Source: Oscillospiraceae bacterium (GTDB lineage: Bacteria > Bacillota > Clostridia > Oscillospirales > Ruminococcaceae). From it: a DNA stretch of 54,728 nucleotides. The position numbers were made by a program, and so were the translations under genes. The stretch spans positions 1 through 54,728 of the forward strand of contig JAFTTI010000002.1 in NCBI GenBank assembly GCA_017466865.1, in the 5' to 3' direction. The notes under the pieces are model-generated. The model was not told the origin of the DNA. It saw nothing but the letters and a program-made list of their open reading frames with translations, and did not search any database. How positions within the stretch are numbered: the stretch's first letter is position 1; the number at the start of each line of letters is the position of its first letter. This document shows, piece after piece, positions 1-8,819 of the stretch.

Positions 1-199
1 CCCTATGCTCTTGCGGGATACTATCATACCCCCGGCAACTGACGTATGCCCATACGCATCGGAATACTCGCATCCTGCTTGAAAATGCTTTGTTCCTTTG
101 CCCTCCGCAGTCCATTTGACAACCTGTTTCTTATCCGGATTCCACCACCCCGGACTCTCTTTGAAGGCATAACTGCCGTTATCTCTGCATCATCGGGTT
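1..199 (-). promoter_or_regulatory. T-box leader (partial, gene off left edge)
   Basis: Read on the minus strand, this stretch has the signature of T-box Stem I. AGAGAG is followed by a TCCGG/CCGGA stem that closes a GGTGGTGGAAT-type loop (about 160-134). GCAGT and ACTGC (about 177-107) can form the lower stem. A TGG triplet at 114-112, followed by A, sits where the specifier is expected, so tryptophan is the best guess, with low certainty. A CGTATG/CATACG hairpin at about 57-44 could be Stem III. No clear T-box or antiterminator sequence is visible before the window ends, so it probably lies just outside together with the regulated gene. Confidence 0.65.
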
Positions 200-205
200 T
201 ATTAC

Positions 206-234
206 AGTATACACTGCCTCGCAGTATTTGTCAA
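206..234 (-). promoter_or_regulatory. Promoter for the left-edge T-box transcript
   Basis: The minus strand has TTGACA (234-229), a 17-bp spacer and TATACT (211-206), a near-consensus housekeeping promoter. It points leftward into the T-box leader and starts transcription near position 199. Confidence 0.8.
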
Positions 235-242
235 CACTTTTT

Positions 243-362
243 TTAGTCAACTGTGATGTAATTTTTCTTATAATAAGCGTAGAGGTCAAGTCCTACTTTA
301 AGTGAAACGAGTGCACATGCTACTATGCCGACGATTAAAAATGCTCTTGCAAGACCTTTCAT
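243..362 (-). CDS. 39-residue single-span membrane protein
   Basis: A short gene of 39 codons plus stop. It starts at an ATG (362) behind a perfect AAAGGAGG ribosome binding site and lies 18 bp after the fakA-like stop codon, so it is probably cotranscribed with it. The product begins MKGLARAFLIVGIVACALVS, a short basic N-terminus followed by one hydrophobic segment, and ends with a charged tail (DLYAYYKKNY). The basic-start, single-helix pattern suggests a membrane peptide. No family is recognised and no function is proposed. The strong ribosome binding site and codon use like its neighbours support it being real despite its length. Confidence 0.6.
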   Translation of the reverse strand: MKGLARAFLIVGIVACALVSLKVGLDLYAYYKKNYITVD

Positions 363-380
363 AATGAAATCCTCCTTTTA

Positions 381-2039
381 TTATTCAACTGAAATGATAT
401 AGTAATAAACAGGCTGACCGCCGTTTATCATTGTAACTTCTGCCTTTCCGCCGAGTTTTGAACGGATAAGTTCACAAGTTTCTTCTGCCTTTTCATCTGT
501 TACATCAGAGCCATAGATGAGCGTGATGAATGAACTTGTGCTCTTGAGTAACTTCTTTGTGAGTTTATATGTTGCCTTTGTAACATCGCTGTCTGAGAAA
601 GCGAGTTTGCCGTTTTCGAGAGCGAGGATTTCGCCCTTCTTGATTTTCTTTCCGTTGATTTCGGAATCTCTTGCGGCAAATGTTACCTGACCTGTCTGAA
701 CATTTTCTGTTGCTTCCTTCATAGCAATTCTGTTTGTGTTTGTATCCGCTGTATCATCGAATACGAGCATAGCAGAAATTCCCTGAGGGATAGTCTTTGC
801 GGGGATAACGACAACCTTTCTGTCGGCAAGTTTTACTGCCTGTTCAGCCGCCATGATGATGTTCTTGTTGTTGGGAAGAACAAATACTGTCTGAGCGGGA
901 GTTGCGTGGATAGCCTGTAAAATATCGTCTGTTGAGGGGTTCATTGTCTGACCGCCCTTAACAACACAGTCTACGCCGAGGTCCTTGAACATTTCTTCAA
1001 TTCCGTTTCCTGCGGCAACAGCAACAAAGCCGTATTTCTGTGATGGGTCAACCGACTTGTATTCATACTTGGGCTTGGGAGTGTTTGCTTCTCTTAACTT
1101 GCCTTCATGCTGAATACGCATATTTTCAATCTTGGGCTTGGGATTATTTACAAATCTACCGAATTCAAGTGCTTTCTGTAAAGCCTTTCCGGGATTGTCT
1201 GTATGAACGTGTACCTTGATGATTTCATCGTCTTCAACGACAACAACACAGTCGCCGATTGTTTCAAGATATGCTCTGAGTTTTAAAGCATCAGGGCAAT
1301 CCTTATTCTTTTCAACGATGAATTCTGTGCAGTATGTGAAGTTTATGTCTTCTTCTGAATCTGTAACGACAAATGCAGAAACGCTGGGTTTCTTTGTATC
1401 CTTATCTTCAGCGGGAGTTTTTACCTTTCCGCCCTTGAAGATGTCAAGCATTGCTTCAAAGATAACTAAAAGTCCCTTACCGCCCGCGTCAACAACGCCT
1501 GCTTTTTTAAGAACAGGTAACTGTTCGGGAGTTTTGTCAAGTGCGTCTGAAGCCGCCTTGCATACTTCTTCCCATAAAATTACTGAACTTTCGCAATCTG
1601 CTGAAATTTCTTCAGCCTTTTCATAAGCCATTCTCGCTACTGTAAGGATTGTTCCTTCAGTAGGTTTCATAACTGATTTATATGCGCCTTCAACACCGAG
1701 TTTGAGAGCGAGAGTAAGATCCTTGGGGCCTGCTGTTTCCTTTCCCTGAAGACCCTTTGAAAATCCTCTGAAAATAAGCGAAAGGATAACGCCTGAGTTT
1801 CCTCTTGCGCCTCTTAAAAGTGCTGATGCTGCTGTATCCGCAACGTGAGAAACGGGAACACCGTCGCCCATAAGTCTGAGTTCTGATACTGTATTGCCGA
1901 TTGTCATTGACATGTTTGTGCCTGTGTCGCCGTCGGGAACGGGATAAACATTGAGTTCGTCAACTTCCCTTCTTTTATCCGAAATCGAGACCGAAGCCGA
2001 GATAAAAGCGTCACGAAGCATCTTTCCGTTGATAACCAT
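381..2039 (-). CDS. fakA: DAK2/FakA-like fatty acid kinase family protein (YloV)
   Basis: A 552-residue protein of the FakA/YloV family. In characterised relatives FakA binds ATP and phosphorylates fatty acids presented by a FakB (DegV-type) carrier, feeding exogenous fatty acids into phospholipid synthesis. Residues 30-43 (NVYPVPDGDTGTNM) are the DhaL-type nucleotide/metal site with its conserved aspartates, and GARGNSGV (about 77-84) is the second conserved loop. The rest is the family's central and C-terminal region, and the length is typical. The ATG at 2039 has an AAGGAG site. It follows a Gls24/YloU gene, the pairing seen across Firmicutes. No fakB is in view, so substrate class is inferred from the family. 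Confidence 0.85.
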   Translation of the reverse strand: MVINGKMLRDAFISASVSISDKRREVDELNVYPVPDGDTGTNMSMTIGNTVSELRLMGDGVPVSHVADTAASALLRGARGNSGVILSLIFRGFSKGLQGKETAGPKDLTLALKLGVEGAYKSVMKPTEGTILTVARMAYEKAEEISADCESSVILWEEVCKAASDALDKTPEQLPVLKKAGVVDAGGKGLLVIFEAMLDIFKGGKVKTPAEDKDTKKPSVSAFVVTDSEEDINFTYCTEFIVEKNKDCPDALKLRAYLETIGDCVVVVEDDEIIKVHVHTDNPGKALQKALEFGRFVNNPKPKIENMRIQHEGKLREANTPKPKYEYKSVDPSQKYGFVAVAAGNGIEEMFKDLGVDCVVKGGQTMNPSTDDILQAIHATPAQTVFVLPNNKNIIMAAEQAVKLADRKVVVIPAKTIPQGISAMLVFDDTADTNTNRIAMKEATENVQTGQVTFAARDSEINGKKIKKGEILALENGKLAFSDSDVTKATYKLTKKLLKSTSSFITLIYGSDVTDEKAEETCELIRSKLGGKAEVTMINGGQPVYYYIISVE

Positions 2040-2091
2040 AACCGTTTAAAACTCCTTAAATAAATTAAAAATGAAACTTTATACCTGCCTT

Positions 2092-2445
2092 TTACGGATT
2101 TTCCATTCCGTCGATATAAACATCAATTCTGTCGGGTGTGAACCCTGTTTCATTTTCTATAACATACTTTACTTTATGCTTTATGCTGTCTGTTATCGCG
2201 TTGATATTTGTTCCGTATCTTACGATAATATGAAGACTGATTGAAAAGAAATCCTTGCTTTTCTTTATCGAAACGCCCTTGTCGATTTTATCCTTATCGC
2301 CCGAGATGAAGCCGATAAAATCCTGTTTCGCATCAGAACTCATACCAACAACACCGAAACAGTTTGTAACAGTAGCTCCTATGAGTTTAACGAGATATTC
2401 CTTTGAAACAGTTATACTTCCGAGTTGATTTTCGATTTTAAGCAT
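2092..2445 (-). CDS. Asp23/Gls24 family protein (YloU-like)
   Basis: A 117-residue Asp23/Gls24 envelope-stress-response family protein. Conserved features are the N-terminal GSITVSKEYLVKLIG, the CFGVVGM turn at about residue 34, and the amphipathic alternation in FSISLHIIVRYGTNINAI. Family members are small cytoplasmic or membrane-associated proteins, and the YloU subgroup is typically encoded just upstream of fakA/yloV, as here with a 52-bp gap. It has an AAAGGAG site before the ATG at 2445 and its own promoter at 2491-2519. The exact biochemical role of the family is not settled. Confidence 0.85.
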   Translation of the reverse strand: MLKIENQLGSITVSKEYLVKLIGATVTNCFGVVGMSSDAKQDFIGFISGDKDKIDKGVSIKKSKDFFSISLHIIVRYGTNINAITDSIKHKVKYVIENETGFTPDRIDVYIDGMENP

Positions 2446-2490
2446 AAAAATTTCACTCCTTTCGAATGAAGATGTGAATATACACTATAC

Positions 2491-2519
2491 ACTATACCAC
2501 ATAATCAGATGGATTTCAA
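2491..2519 (-). promoter_or_regulatory. Promoter of Gls24-fakA-small membrane protein operon
   Basis: Minus-strand TTGAAA (2519-2514), 17-bp spacer, TATAGT (2496-2491), about 45 bp upstream of the Gls24 start. It is divergent from the hisS promoter. Confidence 0.75.
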
Positions 2520-2557
2520 GAGAAAAAATAATATTTCAACTTTAATATTCCCCTCTA

Positions 2558-2586
2558 TTGCTTTTTTTATAAAATAGGTGTATAAT
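2558..2586 (+). promoter_or_regulatory. Promoter of the hisS gene run
   Basis: TTGCTT (2558-2563), 17-bp spacer, perfect TATAAT (2581-2586), 40 bp before the hisS start. No T-box is visible in this short leader, so hisS is not controlled by one here. Confidence 0.75.
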
Positions 2587-2625
2587 ACTATGGATTAGGC
2601 AAAACTTTTTCGGAGGTATGAAAAA

Positions 2626-3933
2626 ATGGAACTTATAGCAAAAAGACCCAACGGCACAAAAGATATGATTCCCGCTGAGGCACACAAATGGCACACAGTT
2701 GAAAAAGTTGTTTCAGAAACAGCAGAATGTTTCGGCTTTAAAGAAATCCGTTTTCCTATGTTTGAAGAAACAGGTCTTTTCAAGCGTTCAGTAGGAGATA
2801 CAACAGATGTTGTCCAGAAAGAAATGTATACAGTTTCCTCAAAGGGCGATGACACATTCACTCTCCGCCCCGAAGGAACAGCAGGAACAGTCCGCGCCGT
2901 TTTACAGAACGGACTTTTAAACGAAGCACTTCCCCTTAAAACATATTACATCATCTCATGTTTCAGACATGAAAAGGCACAGAAAGGAAGACTCAGAGAA
3001 TTTCACCAGTTCGGTGTTGAAATGTTTGGAAGCAAATCCTATCTTGCCGACGCTGATGTAATAGCACTTGCACAGAGTGTTCTTTTAAGACTCGGCATTG
3101 AAAATACAGTTCTCAACATAAACTCAATCGGATGTCCTCACTGCAGAGAAAAATATCAGGCTGCCTTAAGAGAATATTTCGGAAAATATACAGACAAACT
3201 CTGCTCGACCTGTCTTTCAAGAATGGAAAAGAATCCTATGCGTATTCTTGACTGTAAGAGTGAGATATGCTCTGATATTGCAAAGGACGCACCCATTATC
3301 CTTGATTTCCTCTGTGATGAATGTAAGGAACATTTTGAAAACCTTAAAGAAAACCTTACAGAAAGAGGAATCGCTTTCAAGGTAAATCCCAAGATAGTCC
3401 GTGGACTTGACTATTACACAAAGACAGTTTTCGAATTCGTTTCAGACTCAATCGGCGCACAGGGAACAATCTGCGGTGGCGGAAGATATGACGGTCTTGT
3501 TGAACAGTTAGGCGGACAGCCTACTCCTGCTTTAGGCTTTGCTATGGGTATTGAAAGACTTCTTCTTACTATGGAAGCAGAAAACTGTGAATTCAATCAG
3601 CCTAAAACCTGCGACATCTACATCGCCGCTATGGGTAAGGCTGCTGAAAAGAAAACAGTTTCGCTCGTTTCAGCACTCCGTGATGAAGGATACCACGCTG
3701 AAAGCGATGTTATGGGCAGAGGTCTTAAAGCACAGATGAAATATGCCGACAAGATGGGCGCTAAATTCACACTCGTTCTCGGTGATAACGAACTCGAATC
3801 GGGAAAAGCAAAGCTCAAGAATATGAAAAAGGGCGAAGAAACAGAAATCTCACTCGGTGATAAATTCATTGATGATTTTTCAGACGCTATGATAGCAGAA
3901 ATGTTTGACGTCGAAGAAATGTTCAAGGGGTAA
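2626..3933 (+). CDS. hisS: Histidyl-tRNA synthetase
   Basis: A 435-residue class II synthetase that charges tRNA-His. The sequence shows GTKDMIP near the start, RPEGTAG (81-87), the motif 2 region RHEKAQKGRLREFHQFG (114-130), the histidine-specific RGLDYYTKTVFE (259-270), and a C-terminal anticodon-binding domain (about 330-420). The insertion domain carries paired cysteines (C170/C173, C193/C196, C230/C233), a pattern common in clostridial HisRS that could bind metal. The ATG has a GGAGG site. It is the first gene of a plus-strand run that also holds aspS and argS. YhfC starts 5 bp after the stop, suggesting coupling. Confidence 0.96.
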   Translation: MELIAKRPNGTKDMIPAEAHKWHTVEKVVSETAECFGFKEIRFPMFEETGLFKRSVGDTTDVVQKEMYTVSSKGDDTFTLRPEGTAGTVRAVLQNGLLNEALPLKTYYIISCFRHEKAQKGRLREFHQFGVEMFGSKSYLADADVIALAQSVLLRLGIENTVLNINSIGCPHCREKYQAALREYFGKYTDKLCSTCLSRMEKNPMRILDCKSEICSDIAKDAPIILDFLCDECKEHFENLKENLTERGIAFKVNPKIVRGLDYYTKTVFEFVSDSIGAQGTICGGGRYDGLVEQLGGQPTPALGFAMGIERLLLTMEAENCEFNQPKTCDIYIAAMGKAAEKKTVSLVSALRDEGYHAESDVMGRGLKAQMKYADKMGAKFTLVLGDNELESGKAKLKNMKKGEETEISLGDKFIDDFSDAMIAEMFDVEEMFKG

Positions 3934-3938
3934 AAAAT

Positions 3939-4745
3939 ATGCTTGACTCGTTTTTTACAGATTTATCCGTTCCGACTTCTGTAATTGTGATGGCGGTGAT
4001 TTCAGCCGTTATAAACACAATCGGCTGGATAATCCTTCTTATCGTCTTTAACAAGAAGATGAAAACAAAGTTTACCGTTTCGCTTATCGGTATGCTCGCA
4101 TTCTTTGTTTCACAGACGGTTATAAGGATGCCCCTGCTCTCTGTTCTGCAGATGACGATGCCGAAATTTATGGCATTTACATCATCACCTTTAGGAATAA
4201 TTCTTATAGGCGGACTTACGGCAGGTCTTTTTGAAGAAACAGCAAGGCTTGTCTGCGTTTCTATTATGAAACCCGAAAACCGTCATTTTAAAAATTCGGT
4301 TTCTTTTGGTTTAGGACACGGGGTTTTCGAAGCGGTTACACTTGTCGGATTTACAATGATTTCAAATCTTATCGTTATGATAATGATAAATTCGGGAGCG
4401 TTTTCGGAAATACTGAAAACAATGTCCCCCGTTGACAGAATGACTATAACTCCCACCCTGATGGCTCTTTGCGGTGCTAAGCCTTATACATTCATTCTCG
4501 GAATACTTGAAAGAGCGTCGTCAATAACATTCCATGTCTTTGCCTCATATCTCATCTTCAAGGGAAAAAGAGAAGGAAAGACAATACAGTATTACATAAC
4601 AGCCGTTCTTCTTCACACGCTTTCCAATTCGATTATCGCTATCGGAAATATCTTTGTTATAGAAGGAATATTTGTTGTTTCGGCGATTATCGGGATAATT
4701 TATCTTGTAAAAAAATATAAATCAGAAAAAGTCTCGGATTCATAA
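3939..4745 (+). CDS. YhfC-family intramembrane metalloprotease-like protein
   Basis: A 268-residue polytopic membrane protein with about seven to eight hydrophobic segments. Signature elements of the YhfC family (related to CPBP/Abi glutamic intramembrane proteases) are FEETARL (about residues 96-102, the E-E pair), GHGVFEA (about 127-133) and LLHTLSNS (about 226-233). These put glutamate and histidine in successive helices, consistent with an intramembrane active site. The start is 5 bp after hisS with an AAGGGG site, so it is probably translated from the same message. The substrate is unknown. Family assignment is firm, and protease activity is inferred. Confidence 0.75.
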   Translation: MLDSFFTDLSVPTSVIVMAVISAVINTIGWIILLIVFNKKMKTKFTVSLIGMLAFFVSQTVIRMPLLSVLQMTMPKFMAFTSSPLGIILIGGLTAGLFEETARLVCVSIMKPENRHFKNSVSFGLGHGVFEAVTLVGFTMISNLIVMIMINSGAFSEILKTMSPVDRMTITPTLMALCGAKPYTFILGILERASSITFHVFASYLIFKGKREGKTIQYYITAVLLHTLSNSIIAIGNIFVIEGIFVVSAIIGIIYLVKKYKSEKVSDS

Positions 4746-4767
4746 ATTAAGAGGAGAGATTTATTAT

Positions 4768-5337
4768 ATGGCTACTTCACAGAATAATAATGTCGTAAAG
4801 GTTGCAGGTTCTGTTGTAGGAATAGCGCTTATGCTGTTTGCGGGAATATTCCTTTTTATAGGAATTATTTTCCTGATACTTTCAGCCGTTTTTTTGGAGG
4901 TCAATAAATTTCACGCTGAAAACTACATTCCGACAGAAGCGGTAATTTCAGAAATAAGAATTTGTTCGGATTCAAGCGACGCTTATGCAACTTATGTGAT
5001 TGATGGTAAAAAAATAAAATCCAAACTTGATGTATATTCTTCCGATATGTATGAAGGACAGGAAATAGAAATCTATTATAACCCCGAAAATCATTCCGAT
5101 ATAACATATCTTGAAGGAATGAGAATTTTTACTACTGTTTTTTCGATTATAGGTGCCGTTCTCACCGTCATAGGACTTATTCCTCTCATCATAGGAATTG
5201 TTATAGTGGTAAAATGCAACAAAAAGGCAAAAGCACAGGTTTCTATGGTCAGCGAAATGAAAGCCGCGGATTACAGCGACAGATACACAAATAACGATGA
5301 TGACCGCTATGGCGGTCTCGGCGAAGGAATAGAATAA
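4768..5337 (+). CDS. DUF3592 membrane protein (copy 1)
   Basis: A 189-residue protein with an N-terminal hydrophobic helix (about 12-45), an extracytoplasmic beta-rich domain, a second helix (about 115-148) and a hydrophilic tail rich in Asp/Arg. The middle has the DUF3592 pattern: FHAENYIPTEAVISEI, a YVIDGKK strand and the conserved EIYYNPENHSDITYL near the second helix. It is a paralogue of the next gene, 15 bp downstream. Function is unknown. Placement between hisS and aspS looks incidental. GAGGAG site before the ATG. Confidence 0.7.
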   Translation: MATSQNNNVVKVAGSVVGIALMLFAGIFLFIGIIFLILSAVFLEVNKFHAENYIPTEAVISEIRICSDSSDAYATYVIDGKKIKSKLDVYSSDMYEGQEIEIYYNPENHSDITYLEGMRIFTTVFSIIGAVLTVIGLIPLIIGIVIVVKCNKKAKAQVSMVSEMKAADYSDRYTNNDDDRYGGLGEGIE

Positions 5338-5352
5338 CAGGGGGATTTTATT

Positions 5353-5865
5353 ATGAATGATATGGAAACTTTAAAAAAGGGTAAAATCGTCGGTATAGTT
5401 TTCGGCATAATACTTGCCGTTGCTTCTCTGATAACTATTCTTGTAGGTATTATTTTTGTAAATCTCTCAGATGGTATTTCTGAATCAGAAGCAGTAAAAA
5501 AAGAAACTTTCATTCCGACAGAAGCGACGATAGTCAATATGGTCCGCGTTAAAGACTCGATAGGTGGAGCATACACAGATCACGACTGGCATGTATATAT
5601 TGAATTCGATGTTGACGGCAGAAAATACAGCACAGAACTCAACTATTATAATTCCGATATGACTATCGGGCAGAAAGTAAACATCCTTTATAACCCCGAT
5701 GACCCCGAAGATATAATATACGAAAAGAATTCAGATATTGTAACCACTTCTTTTACAGCTATCGGAATAGGCATAGCCATTTTCGGAATAATCACACTCG
5801 TTTTAGGAATTATAATCGCTGTAAAATGCACAAAATCCTATAAAGCACTTAAAGAAAGTATGTAA
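5353..5865 (+). CDS. DUF3592 membrane protein (copy 2)
   Basis: A 170-residue tandem paralogue of the preceding gene. It shares a first helix (about 14-38), the FIPTEATI segment, an external domain (WHVYIEFDVDGRKYSTEL) and the hallmark VNILYNPDDPEDIIY before a second helix (about 128-155). It lacks the long charged tail of copy 1. The pair probably arose by duplication. DUF3592 proteins are membrane proteins of unknown role. GGGGG site before the ATG. Confidence 0.7.
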   Translation: MNDMETLKKGKIVGIVFGIILAVASLITILVGIIFVNLSDGISESEAVKKETFIPTEATIVNMVRVKDSIGGAYTDHDWHVYIEFDVDGRKYSTELNYYNSDMTIGQKVNILYNPDDPEDIIYEKNSDIVTTSFTAIGIGIAIFGIITLVLGIIIAVKCTKSYKALKESM

Positions 5866-5920
5866 ACGGCAGAATTTGCCGAAGAATAAATAACAGCAAA
5901 TTATACAGGAGAGATTAATT

Positions 5921-7702
5921 ATGGCAGACAATATGAAAGGTCTTAAGAGAACACATTACTGCGGTGAGGTTGTTACTGCGGGAGAAACAGTTACTGTCGG
6001 CGGATATGTTGACACAGTAAGAAACAAGGGCGGAATTATATTCATAGTTCTCCGTGACAGAACAGGTGTTGTTCAGCTTACATTCAATGAAACAACAGAC
6101 AAGACTGTTTTTGAAAAAGCAGCAGATTGCCATTCCGAATATGTTTTGATGGCAAAGGGCGTTGTAAGAGAAAGAGAAAGCAAGAACGACAAAATCCCCA
6201 CAGGTCATGTTGAAATCTTTGTTGATGATCTCCGCGTTCTCGCAAAGGCAGAAACAACTCCCTTTGAAATAGTTGACAACTCAAACACAAACGAAGAACT
6301 CCGTCTTAAATACAGATACCTTGACCTTAGAAGAACACCTTTACAGCAGAATATTATGACTCGTTCAAAAATCGCAAAGGTTGCAAGGGATTATTTCTAT
6401 GAAAACGGATTTATCGAAATAGAAACTCCCATGATGATTAAATCAACTCCCGAAGGCGCAAGAGACTATCTTGTTCCCTCAAGAGTTCATAACGGAAAGT
6501 TCTATGCTCTTCCTCAGTCACCACAGATTTATAAGCAGCTTCTTATGATTTCAGGATTTGACCGTTACATTCAACTTGCAAGATGTTTCAGAGATGAAGA
6601 TTTACGTGCTGACCGTCAGCCTGAATTCACACAGATTGACCTTGAAATGTCTTTCGTTGATGTTGAAGATGTTATGCAGATGGCTGAAGGTTTTGTAAGC
6701 CGTGTGTTTAACGATGTTTTAGGAAAAGAAATTAAAGTTCCCCTTCCCCGCTATACTTATGAAGACGCTATGAACCGTTTTGGTTCAGACAAGCCTGATA
6801 CAAGATTTGAAATGGAAATACAAGATATTTCTGATATTGTTAAATCTTGTGAATTCTCTGTATTCACATCTGCTATCGAAAACGGCGGAAGCGTTCGTGC
6901 AATAGTTGCTAAAAACGGCGCATCTGTTCTCACAAGAAAAGAAATCGACAAGTTAACAGAACACGCAAAGGGTATCGGTGCTAAGGGCCTCGCCTTTGTA
7001 AGATGGGTTGACGATGCACCCGCTTGTTCTTTCGCAAAGTTTATGAAGGAAGAAGAACTTTCTGCTATCTATGAAAGACTCGGCGCTGAAAAGGGCGACG
7101 TTATCCTTATAGTTGCTGATAAGAATTCAACTGTTCTTTCAACACTCGGCGCTCTTCGTCTTAAAGTTGCTAAACAGCTTGACATCATCCCCGAAGACCA
7201 GTTCAATTTCTTATGGATAACAGAATTCCCATTCTTTGAATGGAATGAAGAAACAAAACACTGGGACGCTATGCATCATCCTTTCACAATGCCTATGGAT
7301 GAATGTCTTGAATATCTTGACACAGACCCAGGAAAAGTAAAGGCAAAGGCTTATGACCTTGTTTTAAACGGCGTTGAACTTTCATCAGGCTCAATAAGAA
7401 TTACCGACTTTGAACTTCAGCAGAGAATGTTCAGAGCGTTAGGTCTTACCGATGAAGAAATCGAAAAGAAATTCGGCTTCCTCGTTGACGCTTACCGCTA
7501 TGGCGCAGCGCCTCACGGCGGAATGGGTATAGGTCTTGACAGACTCGCTATGATTATGTGCGGTGCTGACAGTCTTCGTGATGTAACAGCATTCCCGAAG
7601 GTTCAGAACGCATCAGAACTTATGTCCGCTTGTCCTGCCGAAGTTGACAAGGAAAGTCTTGACGCTTTAGGCATCGCCGTTATTAAGAAAGACGACGAAT
7701 AA
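5921..7702 (+). CDS. aspS: Aspartyl-tRNA synthetase
   Basis: A 593-residue class II synthetase of the long bacterial type. It has an OB-fold anticodon domain (about 12-105), then the catalytic core with motif 1 (YFYENGFIEIETP, 158-170), motif 2 (RCFRDEDLRADRQPEFTQ, 221-238), the bacterial GAD insertion (about 290-420) and motif 3 (GGMGIGLDRLAM, near 540). It charges tRNA-Asp. Whether it also charges tRNA-Asn cannot be told without locating asnS or gatCAB. The ATG has an AGGAGAG site. It is followed 32 bp later by ddl. Confidence 0.96.
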   Translation: MADNMKGLKRTHYCGEVVTAGETVTVGGYVDTVRNKGGIIFIVLRDRTGVVQLTFNETTDKTVFEKAADCHSEYVLMAKGVVRERESKNDKIPTGHVEIFVDDLRVLAKAETTPFEIVDNSNTNEELRLKYRYLDLRRTPLQQNIMTRSKIAKVARDYFYENGFIEIETPMMIKSTPEGARDYLVPSRVHNGKFYALPQSPQIYKQLLMISGFDRYIQLARCFRDEDLRADRQPEFTQIDLEMSFVDVEDVMQMAEGFVSRVFNDVLGKEIKVPLPRYTYEDAMNRFGSDKPDTRFEMEIQDISDIVKSCEFSVFTSAIENGGSVRAIVAKNGASVLTRKEIDKLTEHAKGIGAKGLAFVRWVDDAPACSFAKFMKEEELSAIYERLGAEKGDVILIVADKNSTVLSTLGALRLKVAKQLDIIPEDQFNFLWITEFPFFEWNEETKHWDAMHHPFTMPMDECLEYLDTDPGKVKAKAYDLVLNGVELSSGSIRITDFELQQRMFRALGLTDEEIEKKFGFLVDAYRYGAAPHGGMGIGLDRLAMIMCGADSLRDVTAFPKVQNASELMSACPAEVDKESLDALGIAVIKKDDE

Positions 7703-7734
7703 TATATACTCACACACAAAGGAGTTGTTGTAGT

Positions 7735-8808
7735 ATGTCAAAGATAAAGGTTGCCGTTATTTTCGGTGGAACTTCTCCCGAACACGATGCATCTTTGTCA
7801 TCAGCGACAAATATCATAAAAAATATCCCCGAAGATAAATATGAAGTTATCGCTGTGGGGATTACTAAAAAAGGAAGATGGCTTTATTATCCCGGCGATG
7901 TTTCACTTCTGACAACAAGCCGTTGGGAAAGTCACCCTGACTGCACACCCGCAGTTTTAAGCCCCGACCCTATCCATAACGGATTTATCCTTTTAGGCGA
8001 AGACTCGGCTATTAAAAAGGTTGATGTTATCTTCCCTGTTTTATTCGGAAGAAACGGAACAGACGGTGCTATCGAAGGGCTTTGTGAAATGTCGGGTATT
8101 CCTTATGTAGGAAGCGGAATCCCTGCATCTGCAAACTGTATGGATAAGGATATTGCAAACACAATTTTAGAAGCAAACGGTATTCCCACTGCGAGAAGAA
8201 TTATCGTTTCAAGACCTGACCTTAAGCGTATGGACGATATTTCATCAGAAGTTGCATCACGCCTTGGTTTCCCCGTTTTTGTAAAACCTGCTTGCGGTGG
8301 GTCATCACTCGGTGTTTCAAAGGCTTATGACGCAGAAGGTCTTTCAAACGGAATAAAACTCGCTTTTGCACACGATAATAAAGTTATAGTTGAAGAATGT
8401 CTTACAGGCAGAGAACTTGAATGTGCTGTTTTCGGCTCGGACAAGCCTTTATCTTCCCCCGTTGGTGAAGTTACATTCGATGGCGATTTCTATAACTATG
8501 ACGCAAAATATGTTTTAGGCTCGACAAAACTTATAGCTCCCGCTGAAATAGATGAAACATCTGAAAAGGCGATAAGAAATATGGCTGTCAAAGTTTTTAC
8601 AGCACTCGATTGCTGTGGCTTTGCTATGACAAGTTTCTTCCTTTCCCCTACGGGAGAAATTACTTTCGGTGAGATAAATACCCTTCCCCGTATGTCAAAC
8701 ATAAGCCTTTATCCCAGACTTATGAAAGAACTGGGCATAACTCTCCCCGAAATCTTGGATAAACTCATTTCACTCGCTCTCGAAAGAGCGGAGATAACAA
8801 CCGACTAA
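7735..8808 (+). CDS. ddl: D-alanine--D-alanine ligase
   Basis: A 357-residue ATP-grasp ligase that joins two D-alanines for the peptidoglycan precursor. The N-terminus VIFGGTSPEHDASLSSA is the family signature. Substrate and ATP-grasp motifs include FVKPACGGSSLGVSKA (about 182-197), VIVEECLTGRELECA (about 218-232) and a C-terminal FGEINTLPRMS metal-binding loop (about 312-322), where N-T-L-P matches the typical N-T-x-P-G region without the glycine. The length and the GGTSPEHD/VSLxSA type start suggest the longer Ddl subgroup. No van genes are nearby, so normal D-Ala-D-Ala synthesis is expected. AAAGGAG site before the ATG. Confidence 0.9.
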   Translation: MSKIKVAVIFGGTSPEHDASLSSATNIIKNIPEDKYEVIAVGITKKGRWLYYPGDVSLLTTSRWESHPDCTPAVLSPDPIHNGFILLGEDSAIKKVDVIFPVLFGRNGTDGAIEGLCEMSGIPYVGSGIPASANCMDKDIANTILEANGIPTARRIIVSRPDLKRMDDISSEVASRLGFPVFVKPACGGSSLGVSKAYDAEGLSNGIKLAFAHDNKVIVEECLTGRELECAVFGSDKPLSSPVGEVTFDGDFYNYDAKYVLGSTKLIAPAEIDETSEKAIRNMAVKVFTALDCCGFAMTSFFLSPTGEITFGEINTLPRMSNISLYPRLMKELGITLPEILDKLISLALERAEITTD

Positions 8809-8819
8809 CAGGAGATTTT

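Noticed and set aside
46-246. Open reading frame on the plus strand at the left edge
   Set aside because: No ribosome binding site, and it runs antisense through a clear T-box leader and its promoter.
7735-8808. Ddl considered as a vancomycin-resistance D-Ala-D-Lac ligase
   Set aside because: No vanH, vanX or regulators are nearby and context is a housekeeping gene run.
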